DNA from: Veillonellaceae bacterium
GTDB taxonomy: Bacteria > Bacillota > Negativicutes > Veillonellales > Dialisteraceae
Length of the DNA stretch: 64,000 bases
Direction of reading: 5' to 3'
Assembly (NCBI GenBank): GCA_025992895.1
Contig: DAJPGA010000001.1
Location: forward strand, 2,115,001-2,179,000
Below are positions 1 through 9,192 of this stretch, piece by piece. Position numbers and translations under genes: made by a program. The notes below the pieces were generated by a model, which ran no database searches, was not told where the DNA came from, and was given only the letters and a program-made list of their open reading frames with translations. Positions within the stretch are counted from its first letter, which is position 1, and each line of letters opens with the position of its first letter.

Positions 1-20
1 AGGTTTTCGGGAGGTTGATT

Positions 21-692
21 ATGAAGCTTCGTATGCTTGTAGCCACGGTGATGCTCGTCATGTTCCTCGCGATTCTGGATTACCGCCAGATCGGGAGTTC
101 GAATCATGAAATCTTCGGTATGATTTTCTTCGTCATCGTTATTTTCCATAATTATTTGAACCGGCAGTGGTACAAGTCTCTTCCGCGCGGGCGCTGGAAC
201 TGGGACAGGCGGTTCACGTTTCTGATCGATGTCATCCTCATCGGCTCATTCCTGGCCGTCATGATCACGGCGCCGCTGATTTCTTACAAGCTGTCGCTGG
301 ATGTCAATGCACCGCTCATCGTCCACAGGATCCACCGGATCGGCGGTTATGTGATGCTCGTTGCCATCGGGCTGCACCTGGGGATCCACTGGAGTGCGCT
401 TCTTCCTCGTTTCAAGAAGGCTCTCCACTTAGGGAATACGATTACGGTTTCTATTTTCCTTAAGGTGCTTGCCGTGGCACTGGCTGCTGCAGGAATTTAC
501 TTCTCGTTTGGATTCCATATTGGAAATCGTATTTTCCTGCTTCCTGTCACGGGGACGCGTATGCGTGCGCCGAATGTGCCTGCTTTCGCTCTCGCCCATC
601 TGACGATTGCGATTCTCTATGCGGAAATTTCCTATTACATGCAGAAGTTCATCAAGTCGAGAGAAAGGAAACCAAGACCGGTCAAGAAATAA
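21..692 (+). CDS. DUF4405 family membrane protein
   Basis: A 223-residue polytopic membrane protein with four or five hydrophobic segments. The centre carries a histidine-rich stretch (IVHRIHRIGG followed by GLHLGIHWS) typical of DUF4405, a family resembling cytochrome b-type membrane anchors; the histidines could ligand heme, which is inference. The ATG at 21 is chosen because GGGAGG lies six bases upstream; a TTG six bases earlier would abut that site. The C-terminus is strongly basic (KSRERKPRPVKK), as expected for a cytoplasmic tail. It ends just before a bidirectional terminator shared with the convergent gene. Its upstream neighbour lies outside the window, so operon context is unknown. 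Confidence 0.75.
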   Translation: MKLRMLVATVMLVMFLAILDYRQIGSSNHEIFGMIFFVIVIFHNYLNRQWYKSLPRGRWNWDRRFTFLIDVILIGSFLAVMITAPLISYKLSLDVNAPLIVHRIHRIGGYVMLVAIGLHLGIHWSALLPRFKKALHLGNTITVSIFLKVLAVALAAAGIYFSFGFHIGNRIFLLPVTGTRMRAPNVPAFALAHLTIAILYAEISYYMQKFIKSRERKPRPVKK

Positions 693-696
693 AAAA

Positions 697-736
697 GAAG
701 CTGCAGAAATGTGTAATCATTTCTACAGCTTCTTTT
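697..736. terminator. Bidirectional intrinsic terminator
   Basis: The stem GAAGCTG..AGAAATG pairs with CATTTCT.ACAGCTTC around a short loop. A-tract and T-tract flanks make it usable from both sides. It separates the DUF4405 gene from the convergent DJ-1/PfpI gene. Confidence 0.8.
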
Positions 737-750
737 TATTGATTCGTTTT

Positions 751-1332
751 TCAGAACGTATCGTGGGCGGCGTTGTCGTACCAGTGGTACTCTATTTTCC
801 GGCAGACTTCTTCTGCTTTTTCTTTTCCAAGCTGGTCTGCGATGAATCCGACGGCCATGTCGGTGCCTGCGGAGACGCCGGCGGCGGTATAGATATTGCC
901 GTCACGGACCCAGCGGGGTTCTCTTTCCCAGAGGACGCTTGTCCCCTGATTCCTGACCCATTCGAAGGCATTCTTATTGGTCGTTGCATGTCTTCCGTCC
1001 AATAAGCCTGCCGCCGCCAGAAGGGCCGATCCCGTGCAGACGGAGAGGATCCATTTCGACTTTGCGGCTAGATCTGTCAATCCCTGAAGGAACCAGTCGT
1101 CATTGACCAGTGTCCTTGTCCCCATGCCGCCCGGGACGATGAGGATGTCGGATTCCTCGATATCGAGCATGCGCTCGGTCACGACCATGATGCCCTGGCT
1201 GTTTGTCACGATGCCGCCAAGAAGCGATACGGAGCGGATTTCGTATCCATCCAGTTTGGACAGGACTTCTGCCGGGCCAAATGCGTCAAGCGTTTCAAAA
1301 TCATCAAACATCACAATCGATATCGTCTTCAT
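751..1332 (-). CDS. DJ-1/PfpI family protein
   Basis: A 193-residue single-domain protein of the DJ-1/PfpI superfamily. The nucleophile elbow is visible as SVCTGSALLAAAGLLDGR with Cys99. The N-terminal acidic region DDFETLDAFGPAEVL resembles that of isonitrile hydratase and ThiJ-like members. IVPGGMG matches the family glycine turn. Members include glyoxalases, chaperones and isonitrile hydratases, and the exact activity cannot be assigned from sequence alone. The start at 1332 has GAGGGAAACC upstream. A TTGACA with a TTATCC-like -10 lies between the gene and an upstream structured RNA candidate, so the gene may have its own promoter or be read through from that leader. Confidence 0.85.
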   Translation of the reverse strand: MKTISIVMFDDFETLDAFGPAEVLSKLDGYEIRSVSLLGGIVTNSQGIMVVTERMLDIEESDILIVPGGMGTRTLVNDDWFLQGLTDLAAKSKWILSVCTGSALLAAAGLLDGRHATTNKNAFEWVRNQGTSVLWEREPRWVRDGNIYTAAGVSAGTDMAVGFIADQLGKEKAEEVCRKIEYHWYDNAAHDTF

Positions 1333-1410
1333 GGTTTCCCTCTTTTCCTGTTTATCTTATAAGGATAAGACGCGGGGCGCCTTTCTGTCAATCATCCCTT
1401 TTCAGGCAAC

Positions 1411-1613
1411 GAAAAAGCCCCGGTCACCCGGAGCTTCCTCGTACGGAACACGGAACAGCTAACAGTAGAACTGACAACTCAAATCCTTACAAAAGCATAC
1501 AAGTTTCATGAACTATCATTTCACTACAATCTAATCCGGAAAGGAGAAAACGCATGTGTTCCGATTTCGCTGCCTTTACGGCAGTGGTTGGTGAAAGGTC
1601 TTCTTACCTTTCA
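1411..1613 (-). ncRNA. Structured RNA or leader candidate upstream of DJ-1/PfpI
   Basis: About 203 nt without a gene. On the minus strand there is a promoter (TAGAAA at 1642-1647, 17-bp spacer, TATAAT at 1619-1624), then a hairpin TGAAAGGT/ACCTTTCA, a hairpin CTGCC/GGCAG, and a long-range perfect 8-bp helix joining 1556-1563 with 1444-1451 (CGGAACAC with GTGTTCCG). It ends in an intrinsic terminator at 1411-1435 (AGCTCCGG, loop GTGA, CCGGGGCT, then T5). I do not recognise a known RNA family; it lacks SRP, tmRNA, T-box and TPP signatures. It could be an independent small RNA or a terminating riboswitch-type leader for the gene at 1332. Confidence 0.45.
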
Positions 1614-1754
1614 AGTCCATTATAACACTTCACTTATCACATTTCTATATTTCTATCTGTCAATCTTTCTTTAACCTGTGAAAGCAATGGAAAAGAAAGA
1701 AGAAACGCCGAACGTTCATGGATGAAAGTTTCATCCCCCGCTGGTCCTTCCAGC

Positions 1755-1796
1755 AAAAAAGATGTGAAACCCATAGCGGATTCCACATCTTTTTAT
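1755..1796. terminator. Terminator after the AGCS symporter
   Basis: The stem AAAAGATGTG..CACATCTTTTT with a long loop and a T-tract lies directly downstream of the symporter stop at 1799. It can work in both directions. Confidence 0.75.
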
Positions 1797-1798
1797 TT

Positions 1799-3339
<1,541 letters not shown>

Positions 3340-3388
3340 AAGCTTCACCCCTCATTTTTATTTTTTCAGGGCCCAGATGCCCTATTGA

Positions 3389-4639
3389 TTACTGCTGTGC
3401 GCCGGCTTCCTTGATAGCCAGAGCAAGCTTGTGAGCGAGGCCGTACATTTTCTTCTTGGAAACGGAGCATACAGCGAGGCGGATGCCCTTCTTCAGCGGA
3501 ACCATGAATACATGGTCTTTTTCGAGAATGTCGCAGACCGCCTGAGACTTGGTGACAGGGATCGTGATGAAGAAACCGGAGATGTAAGGAACGAACTTCA
3601 CTCCTTCTTCCTGTGCTTCTTCAACGAAAATAGCGGCTCTTTCCTGAATGAGCTTGTAGTACTTGGCTCTTTCAGCGTCGAGCTGTTTGATCTTTTCCGG
3701 ATCCTGGCAGATGCGGATCATTGCATGCTGGGCAGCGCTGTTGCAGTTGGACCAGGTAGCACGGCTGCTGTACTGGTTGATGTCGACGTATTCTTTGATG
3801 ACGTCTTTGTCAGAGGAAATGCCGATCATTGCGCCCATGCGCTGGCCGTACATCGTGAAGCCCTTAGAAAGGGTGTATGCACAGACGACGAGGATATTCT
3901 TCGGAAGTCCGCCGAATACCTTGAAGAACTTGCGGCATTCTTCCTTTTCACCGCTGTAGTCGAGGTAAGCCACGTCAGCGATCAGGATGGCATTCTTCGT
4001 TTCATCCTTGGTTGCTTCCTTCAGCACATCGACAGCAGACTGCCATTCTTCGGCGGACATGCAGTAGCCGGTCGGGTTGTTGGCAACGCCGTTCAGAATG
4101 ATGACGATATTATCCTGCTTTGTGAGGACATCTTCTACATTTTCCTTGAAGGAAGCCGTATTGAAATGGCCATCGCTTGTCAGGAAGGAGAAGGTGCGCG
4201 GCTTTCTGTTGTTGTCGTCGATCAGGCTGTCATAAGCGCCCCAGTGCCAGTCGGTAATGAGCACTTCATCGCCCGGTTCGGAATAATTGTGCACGACATG
4301 GTGCAGGACGCCGGTGCCGCCAGGTGTTGCGCAGGCATCGATGTATCCTTCCGGACGGGACTGGCCAAAGCACTGATCGATACAATCCTTCAGGAATTCA
4401 TCATAGCCTTTGATCGGAGCATATGCGCAGAATTCCGGCGGTGTCAGGTTCTTCAGTTCCTGCTTGACGACGTCGAGAACGACGAGGCTTCCGTCTTCAT
4501 CAAGAATGGAGCCTACTGTGGCATTGGTGACGTTTTCCACGCCGATTTCCTTAGCCAGCGCAATCGCTCTGTTGTTAGCGGCAAAAATATTGTCTTCTGC
4601 GCTCTTTCCTTTTGCATGTGGTGCAGCAATACTGTACAT
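3389..4639 (-). CDS. PLP-dependent class I/II aminotransferase
   Basis: A 416-residue fold-type I aminotransferase. Visible landmarks are a glycine-rich cofactor-phosphate loop (TPGGTGVL, about residues 110-117), the NNPTGY motif (about 186), the aspartate of DVAYLDY and the Schiff-base lysine in YTLSKGF (about 258), followed by the R-M-G-A phosphate contact. The family converts aromatic or acidic amino acids with 2-oxoglutarate; the substrate is not fixed by sequence. An excellent AGGAGGAGG precedes the start. The AGCS symporter gene follows 49 bases downstream, so the pair probably forms an operon for uptake and deamination of an amino acid such as alanine. Confidence 0.88.
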   Translation of the reverse strand: MYSIAAPHAKGKSAEDNIFAANNRAIALAKEIGVENVTNATVGSILDEDGSLVVLDVVKQELKNLTPPEFCAYAPIKGYDEFLKDCIDQCFGQSRPEGYIDACATPGGTGVLHHVVHNYSEPGDEVLITDWHWGAYDSLIDDNNRKPRTFSFLTSDGHFNTASFKENVEDVLTKQDNIVIILNGVANNPTGYCMSAEEWQSAVDVLKEATKDETKNAILIADVAYLDYSGEKEECRKFFKVFGGLPKNILVVCAYTLSKGFTMYGQRMGAMIGISSDKDVIKEYVDINQYSSRATWSNCNSAAQHAMIRICQDPEKIKQLDAERAKYYKLIQERAAIFVEEAQEEGVKFVPYISGFFITIPVTKSQAVCDILEKDHVFMVPLKKGIRLAVCSVSKKKMYGLAHKLALAIKEAGAQQ

Positions 4640-4690
4640 ACTTACATCCTCCTCCTAAATAGCCGGTTTCCCGGGCAATGCATTTCCCTC

Positions 4691-4719
4691 ATTTTAGCAT
4701 GAGAAAACCGCCGCTTCAA
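4691..4719 (-). promoter_or_regulatory. Promoter of the aminotransferase-symporter operon
   Basis: On the minus strand, TTGAAG (4714-4719), a 17-bp spacer and TAAAAT (4691-4696) preceded by TGC give a sigma-70 promoter about 50 bases upstream of the aminotransferase start. Confidence 0.55.
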
Positions 4720-4750
4720 TGAAAACTGCGTATTTTCCCGCTTAGGACGC

Positions 4751-4808
4751 AAAAAGGCCGCGGCAAAAACAATGCCGCGGACACCTTTGTCCATTTCTAT
4801 GAAGTTAC
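4751..4808 (-). ncRNA. Short terminated leader or small RNA candidate
   Basis: A TATAAT on the minus strand at 4815-4820 would start an RNA near 4808. After a small GGACA/TGTCC hairpin it meets a strong terminator at 4758-4780 (CCGCGGCA/TGCCGCGG followed by CCTTTTTG). The -35 is weak (TTTCTT). The product would be about 58 nt and lie just upstream of the aminotransferase promoter. A small RNA and a promoter-proximal attenuator are both possible. Confidence 0.35.
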
Positions 4809-4996
4809 TTTTACATTATATACCACGACACAGAAAAAAGAAAACGGACGATAAGGCCCCATCGTCTTTTTCGGGAAATTTCATCCTTTTTCGCAGGAAA
4901 TCTGTAAATTTCTGCTAAAATTTCATGGAACGCCTGTACCACCCTTGATATCCATGGTATGATAGAGCCAAAACTATTTACCGGAGGAGTTTAAAC

Positions 4997-5767
4997 ATGT
5001 CCAAAGATCCGAAACTGACTGAAACGGACCTGTTTTCATTTGAAGCGGGCCCTGCGAAACCGAAGAAGTCCCGCATAAAGAAAGAAGAAAAGGAAGCGCC
5101 CAAGCCGAAAAAAGCGAAGAAAACTGCCCCAGCGCCCGCTCCCGAGGCAAAAGAAGCACCGGCACCGGCCGGGGAGTCGAAAGCCCCCTCGCTTTGGGCT
5201 GACAAATTCTGGGAATTTGACATCACCCATCCCTCTGCGGAAATCAAGGACGCCATGAAATCATCCATGGTCGAAGAAGGCTTCACCAAGCGCGAAGCCA
5301 ACAGTGTATTCAAAGGGCTCACCTTCAAGGAAAAAGTCTTCAACACGAAACGCCAGGCCATGGAATACCTGAAAACCATCCCGACCACCTTTGCCGTCAA
5401 GTACAAAATCGGCATCGAACCGTCCCCGCAGATGATTTCCCTCGAAAAGGGACTGAAGGAAAAGCAGGACCGCCTCGCCTCCTACTCCAAAGAGCAGAAC
5501 GAAAAGAAATTCAGCGCAGACTTCATCACCTGCCCGCACTGCAAATCCCGCGTGAACACCTCCTTCATCCACCCGCCCCTCTGCCCCGTATGCGGAGAAG
5601 ACATGCGCTCTGATACGGCCGTGAAGACCATCCACTCCCTCGAAGAAGCCGTCAAGGACCTCACCAAGAGAAGCGAAGACGCTGCCAGAAAACACAACAG
5701 CAAATTCACCGGCGGAGAACGCTGGATCATAAGGACAATCAATCCATTTAAGGAAGAAGAAAAATAA
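4997..5767 (+). CDS. Unknown protein with Lys/Ala/Pro-rich N-terminus and C-terminal zinc ribbon
   Basis: I do not recognise the family. The 256-residue protein has three parts: a low-complexity basic, alanine- and proline-rich segment (about residues 15-70, with runs such as PKKAKKTAPAPAPEAKEAPA) likely disordered; a charged alpha-helical middle (about 75-165); and a probable zinc ribbon, CPHC then CPVCGEDM 13 residues later (about 176-195), followed by another charged helix. There is no signal peptide or membrane segment, so it is cytoplasmic and possibly binds nucleic acid. CCGGAGGAG precedes the ATG, and a strong terminator follows it. It is divergent from the aminotransferase operon. Confidence 0.65.
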   Translation: MSKDPKLTETDLFSFEAGPAKPKKSRIKKEEKEAPKPKKAKKTAPAPAPEAKEAPAPAGESKAPSLWADKFWEFDITHPSAEIKDAMKSSMVEEGFTKREANSVFKGLTFKEKVFNTKRQAMEYLKTIPTTFAVKYKIGIEPSPQMISLEKGLKEKQDRLASYSKEQNEKKFSADFITCPHCKSRVNTSFIHPPLCPVCGEDMRSDTAVKTIHSLEEAVKDLTKRSEDAARKHNSKFTGGERWIIRTINPFKEEEK

Positions 5768-5776
5768 AAAGGACAG

Positions 5777-5818
5777 GGCTGTGACAAAATGATTGCACAT
5801 TTTGTTACAGCCTTTTTT
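5777..5818. terminator. Strong intrinsic terminator
   Basis: The stem GGCTGTGACAAAATG pairs with CATTTTGTTACAGCC and is followed by T6. The same stem sequence recurs at 20190 and 58590, so this terminator type is itself repetitive in the window. Confidence 0.85.
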
Positions 5819-5819
5819 A

Positions 5820-6360
5820 CTGGAGATAAATCTGTTGCAAGATTCACTCTTGTGAATACCATACAACCGCCAAGTATGGCGAATTGGAAAACAGAATGAA
5901 GAAAAATACCATACGACCAGCCTGACGGCTAAGGAAATGCAACTCATCCGTCGCCTCCGGCGACACCTTCCCTTCCAGGGCAAGGTCAAGTGCAAAACCA
6001 CACAACCTCGCTGCGCTCGCAGAGCCTTTTATAAAAACTGATGAATAATCAACCCTATCCGAGCGGCCTTCTTAGAAACTGCACCTTTTGAAAACCAGAC
6101 AACCGGACTTCGTCCGTGGAAATGCAACTCATCCGTCAGGCATCAGAAATTTGAGGCCTGACACCTTCCCTTCCAGGGCAAGGTCAAAGGCAATTCTTCC
6201 CTCCGTAGGGGGAAGCTCGGCGATGTGAAAAGAAAGAGTTCAAGTCTATTTTGTTTTAAACTTATGAAAAGATAGGCTGACCGCTCCTTCCCCGCTGGGG
6301 CAGGTCCAAACCTTCCGTACCGGCGACAGCGGCTATTATAATCCGTGCTGTTTACGTTTT
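5820..6360. repeat. Mosaic intergenic repeat tract
   Basis: A non-coding stretch composed of short hairpin cassettes also found in the other tracts. Examples are AGCC-TGAC-GGCT at 5919-5930, GTCGCC-TCC-GGCGAC at 5950-5964 and CGGAC-TTC-GTCCG at 6104-6116, with shared connecting text such as GGAAATGCAACTCATCCGTC and CCTTCCCTTCCAGGGCAAGG. Most loops read TNC here, that is GNA on the minus strand, so the tract is in reverse orientation relative to that at 58215. Confidence 0.75.
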
Positions 6361-6590
6361 CCTGCATGATCCGCAGTAGAGCCTCTTTTATCATTATTTA
6401 TCGCAAAATACTTGCATCGTTTATAATTTTCTTCTTTATCTATTTTTCTAAAAGTACTACAATATAAGTAGATATCAACATGTTTCTATGAAAGAGAGGT
6501 GGGCAAAAATCTCAATATTGACTGATTTTACGAAACAAAATGCCCGCCGGCATATGGTAAGAAAAACATTTAAATATTCAAAGGATTCAT

Positions 6591-6619
6591 TTGAAAACCC
6601 TATATTCCAGTGCTATAAT
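6591..6619 (+). promoter_or_regulatory. Promoter of the FIST-GGDEF gene
   Basis: TTGAAA (6591-6596), a 17-bp spacer and TATAAT (6614-6619), with a TGC just before the -10. Transcription would start near 6626, leaving an AT-rich 5' untranslated region of about 138 bases in which I see no known riboswitch. Confidence 0.75.
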
Positions 6620-6763
6620 GTGTAAGCGTGATTAATATTATAAACTAAATATAAATTCACATATTTGTTCAGTAAGATGATTAATATTCCCCAATCGGTA
6701 TATGATTTCAATGAAGCTTTCGCTTTCAACGAAAACCGAGCACAGTATCATGAAAGGAAATGA

Positions 6764-8560
6764 TTGGCTTTGTATCAAAACACGTATACTCTGCAGGACA
6801 TCGACGAACTTTCCGGATGCATCAAAGCATTCCAGGAAGCTCACCCATCTCCTGCACCCTATCTTTCCATCTCGATTTTCACACACTGGAACGATCCCGC
6901 GCTGATCCAGGCAATGACAGACGGGCTTTCAAAAGCATTTCCCAGAGCCGCTATCGCAGGGCTCACGACCGCAGGCGGCATAGAAGACGGACAAATGAAT
7001 ACGGGAAAGACCATCCTTTCATTCATGGCCTTTGACGAAAGTCCTGTCGAAGTGCTGCACTATGATATGAAAGACATGAGCATCAAAGATGCGGCTGAGA
7101 AGTGCTTTGAAGTCTGCAAGAACATGAAGGACCTTCGCGCTGTGGAAATCCTGGAAACCCAGCTTACGGGCAATGTAGAGCCCTTCCTGGACGCTATTTC
7201 AGCACTCCCGCCTTCCGTTTCTGTTTTCGGCGGCGGCGCTGACACGGATGATCTCAATCAGCCATCCTATATCTTTGATAAAGAAGCCATCATGAATGAA
7301 GGATTCGTCATCGTGCTCTTCAGAGGCACCGTCGAAGTCCTCACGCGTTCGGTACTCGGCTGGCAGCCGCTCGGCCGTCAGGTCACGATTACCGCCATGG
7401 ACGGCAATATGGTCATCAAGGAACTCGACCATCGCCCTGCCGTCAACTTCTATGAAAAATATCTGAAGATCGACCCTTCCGTCGATTTCGACAAGAAGAC
7501 ACTGAGCTTCCCGCTCGTCGTCGAAAAAGACGGCGTCGAACTCGCCCGCCTTCCGATGAGCTGCCGCAAAGACGGCTCCCTCGTATTCAATATCGCCCTC
7601 CACGTCGGAGACAAGCTCCGCATGGCATACGGCGATCCGAATGAAATCATCAATGGCAGCCGCAGAGTCCTAGGCCGCATCCGCGACTTCGGACCACAGG
7701 GCATGCTCCTCTTCTCCTGCGTCGTCAGAAGGTACTACCTGAAAGATGACGTCAACCAGATCCTGAGCGCCTACGAAAGAATCACACCTGCTGCCGGTGG
7801 TTACACCAGAGGCGAGATCGACCGCATCGAAGGCCACGTTTACACCATGAACATGAACCTTGTCTCTGCTGCCTTCCGTGAAGAAACAAAGGACTACCAG
7901 AGAACCATCGCAGAAATCTCCAATGACCCGTCGCACATCGAGAATGACCCGGCATTGAACCTCGATGATTCCCTCTCCACCGTTCAGCGCCTTGCCTCCT
8001 TCATCACCGTCACATCCAAGGAACTGTCCGACGCCTACCAGAAGCTTGCCTTCGTAGCCGGCCACGACAGCCTGACAGACCTTTTGAACAGAGGCCGCAT
8101 CGAATGGGTCCTCCGTCATCTCATCGAAGACACAAACAAGACGCACCACACATTCTCAGCCATCATGATTGATATCGACTCCTTCAAGCACATCAACGAC
8201 ACCTACGGACATGGCGTCGGCGACGAAGTCCTCATCCGCCTTGCCGACATCATGAAAAACGGCGTCCGCCCGACCGATTATGCCGGCCGCTGGGGCGGCG
8301 ACGAATTCGTCATTCTCCTGCCGGATACAGACATCGACCAGTCCGAAAAAGTAGCCGACCGCATGAGAAGAAACTTCGCAGAAGCAGACATCCTGCCAGA
8401 CGGCAAGACAGTCACCGCAAGCTTCGGTGTCACCACCTCCTACGAAGGAGAAACACTCGAAAGCTTCTACAGAAGAATGGACAGCGCCCTCTACACCGCA
8501 AAAGGCGCAGGGAAAAACCAGGTCATCCTCCTGAGAAGCGAGAAGTCCACCAATAAATAA
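6764..8560 (+). CDS. FIST sensory domain-GGDEF diguanylate cyclase
   Basis: A 598-residue cytoplasmic signalling protein. Residues 1-370 match FIST_N plus FIST_C, domains thought to sense small ligands such as amino acids. A linker with helical character follows, then a GGDEF domain (about 425-590) with an intact AGRWGGDEF active site near residue 510. An RPTD inhibitory I-site motif sits exactly five residues upstream, so the enzyme should make cyclic di-GMP and be product-inhibited. There are no membrane segments. The start is a TTG at 6764, supported by AAAGGAAA six bases upstream; no better ATG exists near it. It stands alone between a promoter and a terminator. The ligand is unknown. Confidence 0.88.
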   Translation: MALYQNTYTLQDIDELSGCIKAFQEAHPSPAPYLSISIFTHWNDPALIQAMTDGLSKAFPRAAIAGLTTAGGIEDGQMNTGKTILSFMAFDESPVEVLHYDMKDMSIKDAAEKCFEVCKNMKDLRAVEILETQLTGNVEPFLDAISALPPSVSVFGGGADTDDLNQPSYIFDKEAIMNEGFVIVLFRGTVEVLTRSVLGWQPLGRQVTITAMDGNMVIKELDHRPAVNFYEKYLKIDPSVDFDKKTLSFPLVVEKDGVELARLPMSCRKDGSLVFNIALHVGDKLRMAYGDPNEIINGSRRVLGRIRDFGPQGMLLFSCVVRRYYLKDDVNQILSAYERITPAAGGYTRGEIDRIEGHVYTMNMNLVSAAFREETKDYQRTIAEISNDPSHIENDPALNLDDSLSTVQRLASFITVTSKELSDAYQKLAFVAGHDSLTDLLNRGRIEWVLRHLIEDTNKTHHTFSAIMIDIDSFKHINDTYGHGVGDEVLIRLADIMKNGVRPTDYAGRWGGDEFVILLPDTDIDQSEKVADRMRRNFAEADILPDGKTVTASFGVTTSYEGETLESFYRRMDSALYTAKGAGKNQVILLRSEKSTNK

Positions 8561-8576
8561 TTGAATAGGAAATAGA

Positions 8577-8608
8577 AAAGAGCAGCTCTGAAAAGGGCTG
8601 CTCTTTTT
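8577..8608. terminator. Intrinsic terminator after FIST-GGDEF
   Basis: AAAAGAGCAGC pairs with GCTGCTCTTTTT around CTCTGAAAAGG. It lies 17 bases after the stop codon. Confidence 0.85.
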
Positions 8609-8700
8609 ATGTGGAAAAAATATTGCGTACTATGTAATTAATATAGCATAAATAAGAAAGAGTATACGGAAGAAATTTTAATGTTAGAAAGGAGAAAATT

Positions 8701-9102
8701 ATGGCTGACTTTACGCCCATCAACAGAGAAATGAAAGAACGTGCCAAGGCGCAGAGGAAAACAATGACAGGAATGGAATCCAATCTTTGGTTCAGGTTCC
8801 TCAGGAAGCATCAGCCCCGCTTCAGAAGGAAATTTGTGATTGGAAATTATATTGCTGACTTCTACTGCTCCAAAGCGAAGCTCATCATAGAAGTAGAGAG
8901 CAAAAGCCGGCATTCTGATCTCGGATTGTCGTACGAAAAGTGGAATCAGCGTAAAAGCGAACTTCAGAGCAACGGCGTTCTCAGGTATTCTGAAGCTGAT
9001 ATCTTCTTCAATTTTGACGGTGTATGCAAACACATTGAAAGCATAACGACTGAGCGATTGAAGGAATTCGGACATGAAGCTGTCATTTCAGAATCCCAGT
9101 AA
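8701..9102 (+). CDS. DUF559 PD-(D/E)XK nuclease-like protein with altered active site
   Basis: A 133-residue homologue of the DUF559, very-short-patch-repair-like nuclease fold. Order of features: basic N-terminal helix, ESNLWFRFLRKHQ, then the core strands YIADFYCSKAKLIIE with Asp53 and Glu64, and a C-terminal ITTERLKEFG helix. Where the family and the second copy in this window read ELDGSQH, this protein reads EVESKSRH, replacing the conserved Asp-Gly. Catalysis may therefore be lost or changed. AGAAAGGAG precedes the ATG. It sits alone between two terminators. The cellular role of the family is not established; links to mobile or repeat DNA are inference. Confidence 0.8.
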   Translation: MADFTPINREMKERAKAQRKTMTGMESNLWFRFLRKHQPRFRRKFVIGNYIADFYCSKAKLIIEVESKSRHSDLGLSYEKWNQRKSELQSNGVLRYSEADIFFNFDGVCKHIESITTERLKEFGHEAVISESQ

Positions 9103-9118
9103 CAAAGACCAGAATATC

Positions 9119-9161
9119 AAAAAAGCTGTGCAAAATGATTTCTCATCTTGCACAGCTTTTT
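9119..9161. terminator. Bidirectional terminator between DUF559 and mdcA
   Basis: AAAAAGCTGTGCAA pairs with TTGCACAGCTTTTT, with A- and T-tracts on the two sides. It serves both convergent genes. Confidence 0.85.
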
Positions 9162-9192
9162 ATATGACAGCTTGACTCAAGAACTGAAAGGA

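Noticed and set aside
4640..4793. 50-codon upstream frame running into the aminotransferase ribosome site
   Set aside because: It starts before the terminator hairpin and has no Shine-Dalgarno sequence. It is probably fortuitous, not a leader peptide.
6143..6394. Small open frames inside the repeat tracts (also 32405-32823 and 20393-20767)
   Set aside because: They are composed of hairpin cassettes, change frame between copies and lack ribosome sites.
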